The notes beneath the pieces were generated by a model. The model saw only the letters and a program-made list of their open reading frames with translations, was not told the origin of the DNA and searched no databases. The translations under genes were made by a program, and so were the position numbers. 54,348 bases of DNA from Nocardia exalbida NBRC 100660. Lineage in GTDB: Bacteria > Actinomycetota > Actinomycetes > Mycobacteriales > Mycobacteriaceae. Within the stretch, counting starts at the first letter, position 1. Each line of letters starts with the position of its first letter. This document shows, in pieces, positions 7,998 to 16,552 of the stretch. The stretch covers positions 1 to 54,348 of the forward strand of contig NZ_BAFZ01000159.1 of assembly GCF_000308575.1 (NCBI RefSeq), given 5' to 3'.

Positions 7998-8701
7998 AGA
8001 CGGCCGTGGTCACCGGAGGGGCGTCCGGCATCGGACTGGGCATCGCGCAGCGGTTGCGCAGCACCGGATTCCACGTCGCGTCGCTCGATCTCAATCCGCC
8101 CGCCGACGACGACTTCGCCTACCGGGCCGACGTCACCGAACCGGAGCAGATCGCCGACGCGCTCACCGCCATCCGGGCGAAGCTGGGCCCGGTCACCGTG
8201 CTGGTGAACGCCGCGGGCATCGACGGCTTCAAGCGCTTCCAGAACATCTCGTTCGCCGAATGGCAGCGGGTGATCGACGTCAACCTCAACGGCGTCTTCC
8301 ACTGCGTCCAAGCGGTGCTGCCGGACATGCTGGCGGCCGGGTGGGGGCGCATCGTCAATATCTCCTCCTCGAGCACGCATTCGGGCCAGCCGTTCATGAC
8401 GCACTACGTCTCGGCCAAGTCGGCGGTCAACGGCCTGACCAAAGCGCTGGCGCTGGAGCTGGGCCCGTCCGGCATCACCGTGAACGCGGTGCCGCCCGGG
8501 TTCATCGACACGCCGATGCTGCGCAAGAACGAGGAGGCACGCCGGCTCGGCGGCTCCGTCGAGGACCACATCCAGCGGACCCCGGTCCGCCGGGTCGGCA
8601 CACCCGAGGACATCGCCGCCGCCTGCGCGTTCCTCATCTCCGAGGAGGCCGGTTACATCACCGGCCAGATCCTCGGCGTCAACGGCGGCCGCAATACCTG
8701 A
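7994..8701 (+). CDS. Short-chain dehydrogenase/reductase
   Basis: A 235-residue classical SDR. Seen: TGGASGIG (residues 7-14), NAAG, ISSSST and the catalytic YVSAK, ending in ITGQILGVNGG. Asp in the beta-2 end (SLDLN) favours NAD(H). It interconverts an alcohol and a ketone, probably on a ring or side-chain hydroxyl made by one of the P450s. The GTG start at 7994 is chosen for GGAGAGGGG 8 bp upstream; the longer open frame upstream runs into the promoter. It is the first large gene of a long operon extending to about 16.08 kb. Confidence 0.9.
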   Translation: MKTAVVTGGASGIGLGIAQRLRSTGFHVASLDLNPPADDDFAYRADVTEPEQIADALTAIRAKLGPVTVLVNAAGIDGFKRFQNISFAEWQRVIDVNLNGVFHCVQAVLPDMLAAGWGRIVNISSSSTHSGQPFMTHYVSAKSAVNGLTKALALELGPSGITVNAVPPGFIDTPMLRKNEEARRLGGSVEDHIQRTPVRRVGTPEDIAAACAFLISEEAGYITGQILGVNGGRNT

Positions 8702-8757
8702 GACCCGTTGCGCAGCAGGCGCGATGGGTCAGCACAAGCAAGAACGAAAGGATTGCC

Positions 8758-9618
8758 GTGGGACGCGTAGAGGGTAAGGTCGCGTTCGTCACCGGAGCCG
8801 CTCGTGGCCAAGGCCGCAGCCATGCGGTACGGCTGGCGCAGGAAGGTGCCGACATCATCGCCGTGGACATCTGCCGTGACATCGACACGATCGGGTACGC
8901 GCTTTCGCGCCAGGAGGATCTGGACGAGACCGCCCGGCTGGTCGAGAAGACCGGCCGCCGCATCGTCGCCGAACCGGCCGACGTGCGCGAGGCCGGACAG
9001 CTGCGCGTCGTGCTGGAACGCGGGATCGAAGAGTTCGGCCGGCTGGACATCGTCATCGCCCAGGCGGGCATCGCGGGCATGAAGGGCACGCCGCAGTGGC
9101 AGGCCTGGTCCGACGTGATCGACACCAACCTGGTCGGCGTGATCAACACCATTCAGGTCGCGCTGCCCCATCTGGGCGCGGGCGGGTCGATCATCGCCAC
9201 CGGCTCGGTGGCCGCGCTGATGGACGTGTCCAAGGTGGACCAGCCGGGCAAGGATCCCGGCGGGATCGCCTACGTGGTCGCCAAACGCGGCCTCGCGCAG
9301 TACGTGCACGCGCTCGCGTTGCACATCGCGCCGCAGAACATCCGCGCCAACGTCATCCACCCCACCAACTGCAACACCCCGATGCTGCAGAGCGAGCCGA
9401 TGTACCGGTCCTTCCGCCCCGACCTGGAGCATCCCACCCGCGCGGACGCCGAGCCCGCCTTCCATGTGCAGCAGGCCATGCCGACCCCCTACGTCGAGCC
9501 GGAGGACATCAGCGACGCGGTGCTGTTCCTGGCCTCCGACGAGGCGCGCTACATCACCGGCACGCAGTTGCGCGTCGACGCGGGCGGCTACCTGAAGTGG
9601 TACGACTACCACGTCTGA
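8758..9618 (+). CDS. Mycofactocin-type SDR family oxidoreductase
   Basis: A 286-residue SDR with the features of the mycofactocin-coupled family: start VGRVEGKVAFVTGAARGQGRS, then IIAVDIC, a long insertion around DLDETARLVEKTGRRIVAE, the active-site YVVAKRGL and HPTNCNTPM with a long loop, ending in YITGTQLRVDAGGYLKW. Members of this family carry a buried non-exchangeable NAD and pass electrons to the peptide-derived redox cofactor mycofactocin, so this is probably a dedicated alcohol dehydrogenase. The GTG start at 8758 follows GAAAGGA. The gene sits directly before a ferredoxin and P450. No mycofactocin biosynthesis gene is in the window, so the cofactor genes must be elsewhere. Confidence 0.88.
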   Translation: MGRVEGKVAFVTGAARGQGRSHAVRLAQEGADIIAVDICRDIDTIGYALSRQEDLDETARLVEKTGRRIVAEPADVREAGQLRVVLERGIEEFGRLDIVIAQAGIAGMKGTPQWQAWSDVIDTNLVGVINTIQVALPHLGAGGSIIATGSVAALMDVSKVDQPGKDPGGIAYVVAKRGLAQYVHALALHIAPQNIRANVIHPTNCNTPMLQSEPMYRSFRPDLEHPTRADAEPAFHVQQAMPTPYVEPEDISDAVLFLASDEARYITGTQLRVDAGGYLKWYDYHV

Positions 9619-9632
9619 GAGGAAGAAACACC

Positions 9633-9827
9633 GTGAAGGTCCGAGTCGATCAGCAGCGCTGCCAAGGGCACACGCTGTGCGCGATGATCGCCCCGCAGTC
9701 GTTCGAACTCAGTGAGATCGACGGCCACTCCTCCCCCATCGGCGAATCGGTTCCCGCGGACCAGCTCGATCAGGTCCGCGAGGCGGTGCATTCCTGCCCG
9801 GAACGCGCGATCTCGATCGCCGAATAG
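9633..9827 (+). CDS. [3Fe-4S] ferredoxin, P450 partner
   Basis: A 64-residue ferredoxin with C10-x2-H13-x2-C16 and a late C55-P. Having three Cys, with His at the position of the fourth, is typical of actinobacterial [3Fe-4S] (or [4Fe-4S] with altered ligand) ferredoxins that feed P450s. The GTG start at 9633 has GAGAGGAAG just upstream. The P450 gene begins 10 bp downstream, so this protein probably donates electrons to it. No ferredoxin reductase is encoded nearby. Confidence 0.92.
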   Translation: MKVRVDQQRCQGHTLCAMIAPQSFELSEIDGHSSPIGESVPADQLDQVREAVHSCPERAISIAE

Positions 9828-9837
9828 GAGCTGCGCC

Positions 9838-11196
9838 ATGACCGTCGAGAACGTCACCGATTTCGAACGCAAGCAACCCCGGTTCCATTTCGACCGCTAC
9901 GCTCCCGAATACCGGGAGAACTTCCAGGCGATCACCGAGGCGATGCAGAGCGAGTGCCCGCTCGCTTGGACCGACACCTACGACGGTCACTGGGTGGCCG
10001 CGGGCAACAGGGAGGTGTTCGAACTCGCGCGCTGCCCGCACATATCCAACGATCACGACCCGCAGGGCGTTCGCAAGGGCTACCGCGGAATCTCCATTCC
10101 GCCCGCGCCGCGCGCACGCGGCATCCGCGGCGGCATCCTGGAGATGGACGAGCCCGAGCACCGGGAACTGCGTTCGGCGCTCAACCCGTACCTCTCCCCC
10201 GCCGCGGTCCAACGCTGGGTGCCGTTCGTGGACGAGGTGGTGCGCGCGGCCATCGACGAGAAGATCGAGAGCGGCCGCATCGATTTCGTCGACGACCTGG
10301 CGAATGTCGTTCCCGCCGTGCTGACCCTCGGCATGCTGGGCGTTCCCTTGCGGAAGTGGACCATCTACAACGAACCGGTGCACGCCGCGGTCTACACACC
10401 GCCGGACTCGCCGGATTACCCGCGCATCGCGGAAATGCACCGCACGATGGGATTGGACCTGCTCACCAATCTCGCCGAAATCCGGGAGAATCCCCGGCCC
10501 GGGCTGATCCACGCGGTCGCCTCGGCGCAGGTCAACGGGGGTCCGCTGCCGGACATGGAGATCCTGGGCATGCTCAGCCTGCTCATCGGCGGCGGTTTCG
10601 ACACCACCACCGCGCTCACCGCGCACGCTCTGGAATGGCTGTCGCAGAATCCGGGCGAACGCGAAACCCTCAGCCGGGAAAGGGATCTGCTGCTCGACTC
10701 GGCCACCGAGGAGTTCCTGCGCTACTACACCCCGGCCCCCGGCGACGCGCGCACCATCGCGGAGGACTGCGAGGTGGCGGGAGCCTCCTTCCGAGAAGGT
10801 GATCGCCTCTGGTTGTCGTGGGCGATGGCCAACCGCGATCCGGCGGTGTTCGAGTATCCGGAGCGGCTGATCCTGGATCGGAAAGGCAACCGGCACTACA
10901 GCTTCGGTCTCGGCATCCACCGCTGCATCGGTTCCAATGTCGCCCGCACGGTGTTCAAGCGGATGCTGGTGGCCGTGCTGGACCGGATGCCGGACTTCCG
11001 GTGCATCCCGGAGGAGACCGTGCACTACGACACGATCGCGGTGATCCAGGGCATGCGGCACCTGCCCACCGAGTTCACCCCGGGCCCCCGGCTCGGTCCC
11101 GGGCTCGACGAGACCTTGGCGAAGCTGCAGCGAGTCTGCGACGAGCAGCGGCTCGCCGAGCCGGTGACCGTCCGCAGAGGCGCGGCACAGATCTGA
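9838..11196 (+). CDS. Cytochrome P450 monooxygenase
   Basis: A 452-residue soluble P450. Seen: the I-helix GGGFDTTTAL (about residues 251-260), ExxR at EFLR (Glu292-Arg295) and the haem loop FGLGIHRCIG with the cysteinate ligand at Cys363. It inserts one oxygen atom into an unactivated C-H bond; the hydroxyl product is a likely substrate for the two SDRs encoded upstream. ATG 9838 is preceded by AGGAG and lies 10 bp after the ferredoxin stop. The I-helix has Asp-Thr in place of the common Glu/Asp-Thr pair after Ala/Gly-Gly, still an acid-alcohol pair. The substrate is unknown. Confidence 0.93.
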   Translation: MTVENVTDFERKQPRFHFDRYAPEYRENFQAITEAMQSECPLAWTDTYDGHWVAAGNREVFELARCPHISNDHDPQGVRKGYRGISIPPAPRARGIRGGILEMDEPEHRELRSALNPYLSPAAVQRWVPFVDEVVRAAIDEKIESGRIDFVDDLANVVPAVLTLGMLGVPLRKWTIYNEPVHAAVYTPPDSPDYPRIAEMHRTMGLDLLTNLAEIRENPRPGLIHAVASAQVNGGPLPDMEILGMLSLLIGGGFDTTTALTAHALEWLSQNPGERETLSRERDLLLDSATEEFLRYYTPAPGDARTIAEDCEVAGASFREGDRLWLSWAMANRDPAVFEYPERLILDRKGNRHYSFGLGIHRCIGSNVARTVFKRMLVAVLDRMPDFRCIPEETVHYDTIAVIQGMRHLPTEFTPGPRLGPGLDETLAKLQRVCDEQRLAEPVTVRRGAAQI

Positions 11197-11216
11197 CCGG
11201 AACCGGACCGACCCCG

Positions 11217-11244
11217 CCGCGTGTGGCCGACCGGACACACGCGG
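11217..11244 (+). terminator. Intra-operon hairpin between P450 and DUF35-thiolase gene
   Basis: Arms 11217-11225 (CCGCGTGTG) and 11236-11244 form a 9-bp perfect stem with a 10-base loop in the 79-bp gap between two cotranscribed-looking genes. It could be a partial terminator, an mRNA processing or stability element, or the end of a first transcript. No promoter for a second transcript is evident. Confidence 0.45.
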
Positions 11245-11275
11245 CTACCGGCTGCGACGACTACGAGGAGGCGCT

Positions 11276-12961
11276 GTGGCAGACACGGAGCAGACCCCCG
11301 CGACGGCCGAGCCGTCGGGACGGCCACTGCCGCTGCTCGGCCTGGACACCGAGTTCTTCTGGACCTCGGGCGCCGACGGCACGCTGCGCATCCAGGAGTG
11401 CCGATCCTGCGCCGCACTGATCCACCCGCCGCAGCCGGTGTGCCGGTACTGCCGCGGGCACGATCTCGGCGTGCGGGAAGTCTCCGGTGCGGCCACCCTG
11501 GCGAGCTTCACGGTCAACCACCGCTTCGCCGTGCCCGGCCTGCGGCCCCCGTACGTGGTGGCGCAGGTGGCGCTGGCCGAGGATCCGCGCGTCCGGTTGA
11601 CCACCAACATCGTCGACGCCGGTCCGGACGACCTGACCCTCGGCATGCGGATGGAGGTGGTCTTCCAGCAGGACGCCGACGTGTGGCTGCCGCTGTTCCG
11701 GCCCGCCGCCGAGCAATCCGAGCCCGCGCCGCTGCCGGTGGACGAGATCGAGCCTGAGCGTTTCGCCGAACACGTGCGGCCGATGCTGCGGCAGGAGAAG
11801 TTCGAGGAGAAGGTCGCGCTCACCGGGATCGGGATGTCCCGGATCGGGCGCAGGCTCATGGTGGCGCCGCTGGCGCTGACGATCGAGGCGTGCGAACGCG
11901 CGGTCGCCGACGCGGGCCTGACGCTCGACGACATCGACGGCCTGGCGTCCTATCCGGGCGGCGGGAATCTCGGCGGCTTCGGCGAGGGCGGGGTCACCGC
12001 CCTGGAAGCCGCGCTCGGCCTGCGCCCGAGCTGGCACAACGGCGGCATCGAGACCTTCGGGCCGGGCGGATCGGTGATCGCGGCGATGACGGCGGTGGCC
12101 GCCGGGCTGGCCCGGCACGTGCTGTGCTTCCGCACCGTGTGGGAATCGACCTTCAACGAGCTGACCAAGGCGGGGCGAATCCCGCCGTCCGGCGGCCGCA
12201 CCACGAGCTGGCTGACGCCGTTCGGCGCGATCTCCGCCGCGCACACGCTGGCCCAGAACGCCCAGCGTCACTTCCACCGCTACGGCACCACCCGCGAGAC
12301 GCTGGGCTGGATCGCGCTCAACCAGCGCGCCAACGCCGAGCTCGAGCCGACGGCGGTCTACCGCGACCCGATGACCATGGAGGACTACCTCTCCGCGCGG
12401 CCGATCACCTCCCCGTTCGGGCTCTACGACTGTGACGTGCCCTGCGACGGCGCGGTGGCGGTGATCGTCTCGGCGCTCGACGCCGCGCGCGATCTGCCCG
12501 GTCCGCCGGTGCTGGTGGAGGCGGTCGGCACCCAGATCGTCGAGCGCGTCGAGTGGGACCAGAGCACGCTCACCCACGAACCACAGGTGCTCGGCCCGGC
12601 CGCGCACCTGTGGACGCGCACCACGCTGCGTCCCGAGGACGTGGACGTCGCCGAACTCTACGACGGGTTCAGCTTCAACTGCCTGTCCTGGATCGAGGCG
12701 CTCGGTTTCTGCGGCATCGGCGAGGCCAAGGACTTCCTCGACGGGGGCAAGAACATCGCCCGCGACGGCATGATCCCGGTCAACACGCACGGCGGCCAGC
12801 TCTCCCACGGCCGCACGCACGGCATGGGCCTGCTGCACGAGGCGGTCGTGCAGCTGCGCGGCGCGGGCGGGCAGCGGCAGGTGGCGGGCGCCCGGGTCGC
12901 GGTCGTCTCCAGCGGCGGACTGACGCCCGGCGGCGCCATGCTGCTGCGCTCGGCGTCCTGA
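11276..12961 (+). CDS. DUF35 (Zn-ribbon/OB-fold)-thiolase-like fusion, Ltp2-type aldolase candidate
   Basis: A 561-residue single-chain fusion. Residues 1 to about 165 are a DUF35 protein with zinc-ribbon Cys42, 45, 56, 59 and an OB-fold (SFTVNHRFAVPGLRPPYVVA). From about 182 (KVALTGIGMSRIGRR) a thiolase-like domain runs to the C-terminus. The nucleophile region reads GIETFGPGGSVIAAM with no Cys, unlike NSCATG in the thiolase at 2636. In steroid degradation Ltp2 thiolase-like proteins lack this Cys and, with a DUF35 partner, catalyse retro-aldol release of propionyl-CoA. Here both halves are one polypeptide, suggesting a retro-aldolase acting on a beta-hydroxyacyl-CoA. GTG start with GAGGAG. 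Confidence 0.8.
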   Translation: MADTEQTPATAEPSGRPLPLLGLDTEFFWTSGADGTLRIQECRSCAALIHPPQPVCRYCRGHDLGVREVSGAATLASFTVNHRFAVPGLRPPYVVAQVALAEDPRVRLTTNIVDAGPDDLTLGMRMEVVFQQDADVWLPLFRPAAEQSEPAPLPVDEIEPERFAEHVRPMLRQEKFEEKVALTGIGMSRIGRRLMVAPLALTIEACERAVADAGLTLDDIDGLASYPGGGNLGGFGEGGVTALEAALGLRPSWHNGGIETFGPGGSVIAAMTAVAAGLARHVLCFRTVWESTFNELTKAGRIPPSGGRTTSWLTPFGAISAAHTLAQNAQRHFHRYGTTRETLGWIALNQRANAELEPTAVYRDPMTMEDYLSARPITSPFGLYDCDVPCDGAVAVIVSALDAARDLPGPPVLVEAVGTQIVERVEWDQSTLTHEPQVLGPAAHLWTRTTLRPEDVDVAELYDGFSFNCLSWIEALGFCGIGEAKDFLDGGKNIARDGMIPVNTHGGQLSHGRTHGMGLLHEAVVQLRGAGGQRQVAGARVAVVSSGGLTPGGAMLLRSAS

Positions 12962-12977
12962 TCGTGATGGCCACGCC

Positions 12978-13934
12978 ATGACACTCACCGAATCCGACCT
13001 CGGCCGCCTCGGCGACACCGCACCGCTGCCCGTGGTCGCCGACGTCGACGGCATCCCGGTGTCGGGGTTGCTGGCCGAGGCGCCCGCGCCCCGCGCGGTA
13101 GTGGTCGCCCTGCACGGTGGCGCCACCACCTCGGCGTACTTCGACTGCCCCGGGCATCCGGAGCTTTCCCTCCTGCGGCTCGGCCTGCGGCTGGGTTACA
13201 CCGTGCTGGCGCTGGACCGGCCCGGATACGGCGCCTCGGGTCCGTTCGCCGACGAACTGTTCCCGCCGCAGCGCCGCGTCGATCTGATGTTCGGGGCCGT
13301 CGAAGCGCAGCTCGCCGGCCGTCCACGCGGTGCGGGCGTCTTCCTGCTGGCGCACTCGGCGGGATGCGAACTGGCCCTGCGCATGGCCGGTGACGAACGC
13401 GGCCGGGAGCTGCTCGGCCTCGAGTTGGCGGGCACCGGCCGCACACACCATCCGGAAGCCCAGAAAGTGCTGTGCAGCCCGCGGCCGGAAGGCACCCGGC
13501 CCCCCGGACTCGGCGCGCTGCTGTGGCGACCGCGGCGGTTGTATCCCCCCGACCTGAGCGGCGCCTCGATCGCCGTCCCCGGCCCGCGGCTGGAGGCCAC
13601 CATCGTCACCAACTGGGCCGATCGGGATTTCCCGCGCCTGGCCGGGCAGGTGCGGGTCCCGGTGCGATTCACCGCGGGCGATCACGAAACGGTGTGGCGC
13701 AACGACATCGAGGAACTCACCGCCATCGCGGCGCTGTTCGGCGCGGCGCCGCGGGTGGTGCTCAATCAGCAACCCAACACCGGGCACAACACCAGCCTGG
13801 GCTACACGGCGGCGGCGTACCACCTCGAGGCGCTCGCCTTCGCCGAAGAGTGCGTCGTCGCGGCCGACACCGGCGAATTCACCGGTCCCGCAATTCAATT
13901 GGACGGACGCGCGCACGCGCGGCCAGAAAGGTGA
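12978..13934 (+). CDS. Alpha/beta hydrolase
   Basis: A 318-residue alpha/beta-hydrolase-fold protein. Seen: oxyanion HGGATTS (about residue 46), the nucleophile elbow AHSAG (Ser127), a candidate acid in TAGDHE and a catalytic His in NTGHNTS, giving a plausible Ser-Asp-His triad. It lacks a signal peptide, so it is probably cytoplasmic. Ester, thioester or lactone hydrolysis is possible; position between the aldolase-like fusion and DoxX suggests it acts on an intermediate of the same pathway. It starts 16 bp after the previous stop and ends only 4 bp before the DoxX gene, so translation is probably coupled. Confidence 0.82.
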   Translation: MTLTESDLGRLGDTAPLPVVADVDGIPVSGLLAEAPAPRAVVVALHGGATTSAYFDCPGHPELSLLRLGLRLGYTVLALDRPGYGASGPFADELFPPQRRVDLMFGAVEAQLAGRPRGAGVFLLAHSAGCELALRMAGDERGRELLGLELAGTGRTHHPEAQKVLCSPRPEGTRPPGLGALLWRPRRLYPPDLSGASIAVPGPRLEATIVTNWADRDFPRLAGQVRVPVRFTAGDHETVWRNDIEELTAIAALFGAAPRVVLNQQPNTGHNTSLGYTAAAYHLEALAFAEECVVAADTGEFTGPAIQLDGRAHARPER

Positions 13935-13938
13935 GGCC

Positions 13939-14460
13939 ATGGAGGTCACCGATGTCGCGCTGCTGCTGTTGCGGCTGGTGGTGGGAGTCACCATGATCGC
14001 GCACGGCGTCAATCACTGGATCGGCGGCGGCCGGATCGCCGGGACGGCGCGGTGGTTCAGCGGGCTGGGGCTGCGCAACGGCGTCCTGCAGGCCTGGCTG
14101 AGCGTGGTCACCGAGATCGGCGCGGGCGCACTGCTCGTGCTCGGGCTGCTCACGCCGTTCGCCGCCGCGGCGATCATCTCGGTCATGCTCGTCGCCGGAC
14201 TGCTGGCGCACCGCGCCAACGGATTCTTCGTCTTCAAGGAAGGCTACGAGTACGTCCTGGTGCTGGCCGTGGTCGCGCTGGCGCTGGGCCTGCTCGGGCC
14301 CGGATGGCTGTCGCTGGACCACGCGGCGGGCGTCGAGATCATCGGCTGGGCCGGTGGCGCCGTCGCGCTGGGTGTGGCGGTGCTGGCGACGGCGGGACTG
14401 CTGATCGCCTTCTACCGGCCCGCTCCCGCGCCGGAGATCGTCACCGAGGAGGTGCGCTGA
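13939..14460 (+). CDS. DoxX-family membrane protein
   Basis: A 173-residue integral membrane protein with four or five hydrophobic helices: LLLLRLVVGVTMIAHG (near residue 8), WLSVVTEIGAGALLVLGLL (about 55), AAIISVMLVAGLLAH (about 77), YVLVLAVVALALGLLG, and a C-terminal VALGVAVLATAGLLIAFY. The pattern and the MIAHGVNHW stretch fit DoxX-like proteins. Some DoxX proteins are quinone-linked oxidoreductase subunits; most are of unknown role. Placement inside a catabolic operon suggests membrane electron transfer or uptake, but nothing visible decides this. It overlaps the next gene by one base (TGATG). Confidence 0.8.
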   Translation: MEVTDVALLLLRLVVGVTMIAHGVNHWIGGGRIAGTARWFSGLGLRNGVLQAWLSVVTEIGAGALLVLGLLTPFAAAAIISVMLVAGLLAHRANGFFVFKEGYEYVLVLAVVALALGLLGPGWLSLDHAAGVEIIGWAGGAVALGVAVLATAGLLIAFYRPAPAPEIVTEEVR

Positions 14461-15278
14461 TGCGTGTCGGGTTCATCGGACTGGGCAGTCAGGGCGCGCC
14501 GATGGCGCGCCGCATCATCGAAGGCGGCTACCCGACCACCTTGTGGGCGCGCCGCCCCGCCTCGCTGGAGCCGTTCTCGGGTACGGCGGCCGCGACGGCC
14601 GAATCCCCCGCCGCCCTGGCCGCGCGCAGCGATCTGGTCTGTCTGTGCGTGGTCGGTGACGCCGACGTGCGCGAGGTGGTCACCGGGCGCGACGGCGTCC
14701 TGGCAGGCCTCACGCCGGGGTCGATCATCGCCGTGCACTCCACCGTGCACCCGGACACCTGCCGGGAGCTGGCCGATCTCGCTGCGCCGCACCGGGTCAC
14801 GGTGATCGACGCGCCGGTCAGCGGCGGAGGGCCCGCCGCGGCGGAGGGCAGGCTGCTGGTCATGGCAGGCGGCGCCACCGAGGCCGTCGAGCGCAGCCGC
14901 CCGGTGTTCGAGACCTACGCGAACCCGATCGTCCACCTGGGCGAGCTGGGCTCCGGCCAGGCCACCAAGCTGCTGAACAACCTGTTGTTCACCGCCAATC
15001 TCGCCACCGCCGCCAGCACGCTCGCGCTCGGCAGGGAGCTCGGTATCAGCCCGGAGAAGCTGGGCGAAGTGATCACGCACGGCACCGCGAACAGTTTCGC
15101 GCTGGGCCGCATCGTCTCGGCGGGTGGCACGTTGGATCGGCTGGCCGCACATGCCGGCGATCTGCTCCGCAAGGACGTCGGCTTGGTCGCCGGTCTGGCC
15201 GACGCGGCGGGAGTAACTCCGGGAATCGTGCTCGGCGCTGCCGACGCGACCCTCGCGCTGATGGACCGGCAGCGCTGA
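14460..15278 (+). CDS. NAD(P)-dependent 3-hydroxyisobutyrate-dehydrogenase-like reductase, copy 1
   Basis: A 272-residue beta-hydroxyacid dehydrogenase family protein. Seen: the Rossmann start MRVGFIGLGSQGAPMARR, the substrate loop DAPVSGGG and KLLNNLLF carrying the family's catalytic Lys. It would oxidise a 3-hydroxy acid or semialdehyde precursor, or reduce an imine, in the cytosol. ATG 14460 shares a base with the DoxX stop. A homologous gene follows after a 1-bp gap; the two differ in substrate-loop sequence, so they may form a heteromer or serve different stereoisomers. The length is slightly below the roughly 290 residues usual for the family. Confidence 0.85.
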   Translation: MRVGFIGLGSQGAPMARRIIEGGYPTTLWARRPASLEPFSGTAAATAESPAALAARSDLVCLCVVGDADVREVVTGRDGVLAGLTPGSIIAVHSTVHPDTCRELADLAAPHRVTVIDAPVSGGGPAAAEGRLLVMAGGATEAVERSRPVFETYANPIVHLGELGSGQATKLLNNLLFTANLATAASTLALGRELGISPEKLGEVITHGTANSFALGRIVSAGGTLDRLAAHAGDLLRKDVGLVAGLADAAGVTPGIVLGAADATLALMDRQR

Positions 15279-15279
15279 C

Positions 15280-16083
15280 GTGCGCATAGGTTTCGTGGGA
15301 GCCGGGCGGATGGGACGCCCGATGATCGGGCGGCTGGTGTCGGCCGGGCACATCGTCCGGGCGGTCGGGCGATCCGCCGAATCGCGCGCGGCCCTCGCCG
15401 AGATCGGGGCCGAGCCGGTCGCGACCGTCGCCGAGACAGCCGACGCCGCGGAGGCCGTGGTGGTGTCCGTATTCACCGACGACCAGGTCCGCGAGGTCTG
15501 CCTCGGCGGCAGCCTGCTGCGTGAGCTGCCGCGTGCGGCCGTGCTGATCGTGCACACGACCGGCAGTCCGGCGACGGTGACCGAAATCGCGGCGGCGGCC
15601 CCGGCTGTCGAGGTGGTGGACGCACCGGTGAGCGGTGGACCGCACCACATCGCCACCGGTGAGCTCACCGTCTTTCTCGGCGGTACCGACGAGGCGGTGC
15701 GCCGAGCGCGGCCCGTGGTGGCGGCTTACGCCGACCCGGTCCTGCACGTCGGGCCACTCGGCGCGGGGCAGCGGGTGAAGCTCGTGAACAACGCGCTGTT
15801 CGCGGCGCAGATCGGGCTGGTCGCCGATGCGGTCCGGCTCGGCGGCCAACTCGGTGTGGACGAGGCCACCCTGCTCGCCGCCCTACCGCACGCCAGCAGC
15901 GGTGGACGCGCCGTCAGCAGCGTCGCGGGCAAGGGCGCGGTCGAGGTATTCCGCGCCTCGGTGGGCGAGTTCCTCCGCAAGGATGTGGCCGTGGCTCGCG
16001 CGCTCGTCGCCGAATTGGGCGGTGCACTGGGGATATTGGACGCCGCCATCGACGCGGGCATACCCGCGACCGACCGCACCTGA
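15280..16083 (+). CDS. NAD(P)-dependent 3-hydroxyisobutyrate-dehydrogenase-like reductase, copy 2
   Basis: A 267-residue paralogue of the preceding protein, with MRIGFVGAGRMGRPM, DAPVSGGPHH and KLVNNALF (catalytic Lys). GAGRMG matches the NAD-binding fingerprint more closely than the copy 1 sequence GLGSQG. GTG 15280 lies one base after the previous stop. It is the last gene of the plus operon begun near 7.9 kb and is followed by 280 bp of non-coding DNA before the convergent ferredoxin. The weak 5-bp hairpin at 16311-16325 in that gap is the only terminator-like structure I see. Confidence 0.85.
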   Translation: MRIGFVGAGRMGRPMIGRLVSAGHIVRAVGRSAESRAALAEIGAEPVATVAETADAAEAVVVSVFTDDQVREVCLGGSLLRELPRAAVLIVHTTGSPATVTEIAAAAPAVEVVDAPVSGGPHHIATGELTVFLGGTDEAVRRARPVVAAYADPVLHVGPLGAGQRVKLVNNALFAAQIGLVADAVRLGGQLGVDEATLLAALPHASSGGRAVSSVAGKGAVEVFRASVGEFLRKDVAVARALVAELGGALGILDAAIDAGIPATDRT

Positions 16084-16363
16084 TCAGCGAACCGATACCC
16101 CCGCAGTCCAGCGCCGAGAAGGCGATGCGGCGGAAACATCGTTGCCAGGGGGCTACATCGCCGCGGCGGTGGCACCACCACTGCGCGCTGCACTAGCGTC
16201 GGCCCGTACGCTGGATTCCGCGGTGCGACGGGCCGCGACCTCTGAATCCCGCAACGCCCGCATATCTCTCACGTGCCGAACAGGCCTCTTCCGCCGGACA
16301 ACTCGTCTCAGCGGCTGCGCGCCGCCGACATTTCAGGGTGCGAGATCCGCGTGCGCGCCACGC

Positions 16364-16552
16364 TCACTCGATGACGATCGCCTGTTCGGGACAGCACTGC
16401 ACCGCTTCGTGCACCTGCGCCTCGAGGTGCGCGGGCACGTCGGCGGCGGTGGCTTCGGCGTAGCCGTCGTCGGTCAAGGAGAACACCTCCGGGCACAGGC
16501 CGAGACACACGCCGTGCCCCCGGCAACGATCCTCGTCGACGGTGACCTTCAT
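16364..16552 (-). CDS. [3Fe-4S] ferredoxin, second P450 partner
   Basis: A 62-residue ferredoxin with C10-x2-H13-x2-C16, additional C20-P and C53/C54-P, closely similar in layout to the one at 9633. Its ATG overlaps the P450 stop (ATGA at 16549-16552), so it is translationally coupled to the P450 and probably its electron donor. The frame upstream is open far into the P450 gene but only as an overlapping frame; the start MKVTVDEDRC fits the family. Confidence 0.92.
   Translation of the reverse strand: MKVTVDEDRCRGHGVCLGLCPEVFSLTDDGYAEATAADVPAHLEAQVHEAVQCCPEQAIVIE

Noticed and set aside
16311..16325. Terminator GCGGC-N5-GCCGC between convergent operons
   Set aside because: Only a 5-bp stem in very GC-rich DNA; expected by chance.
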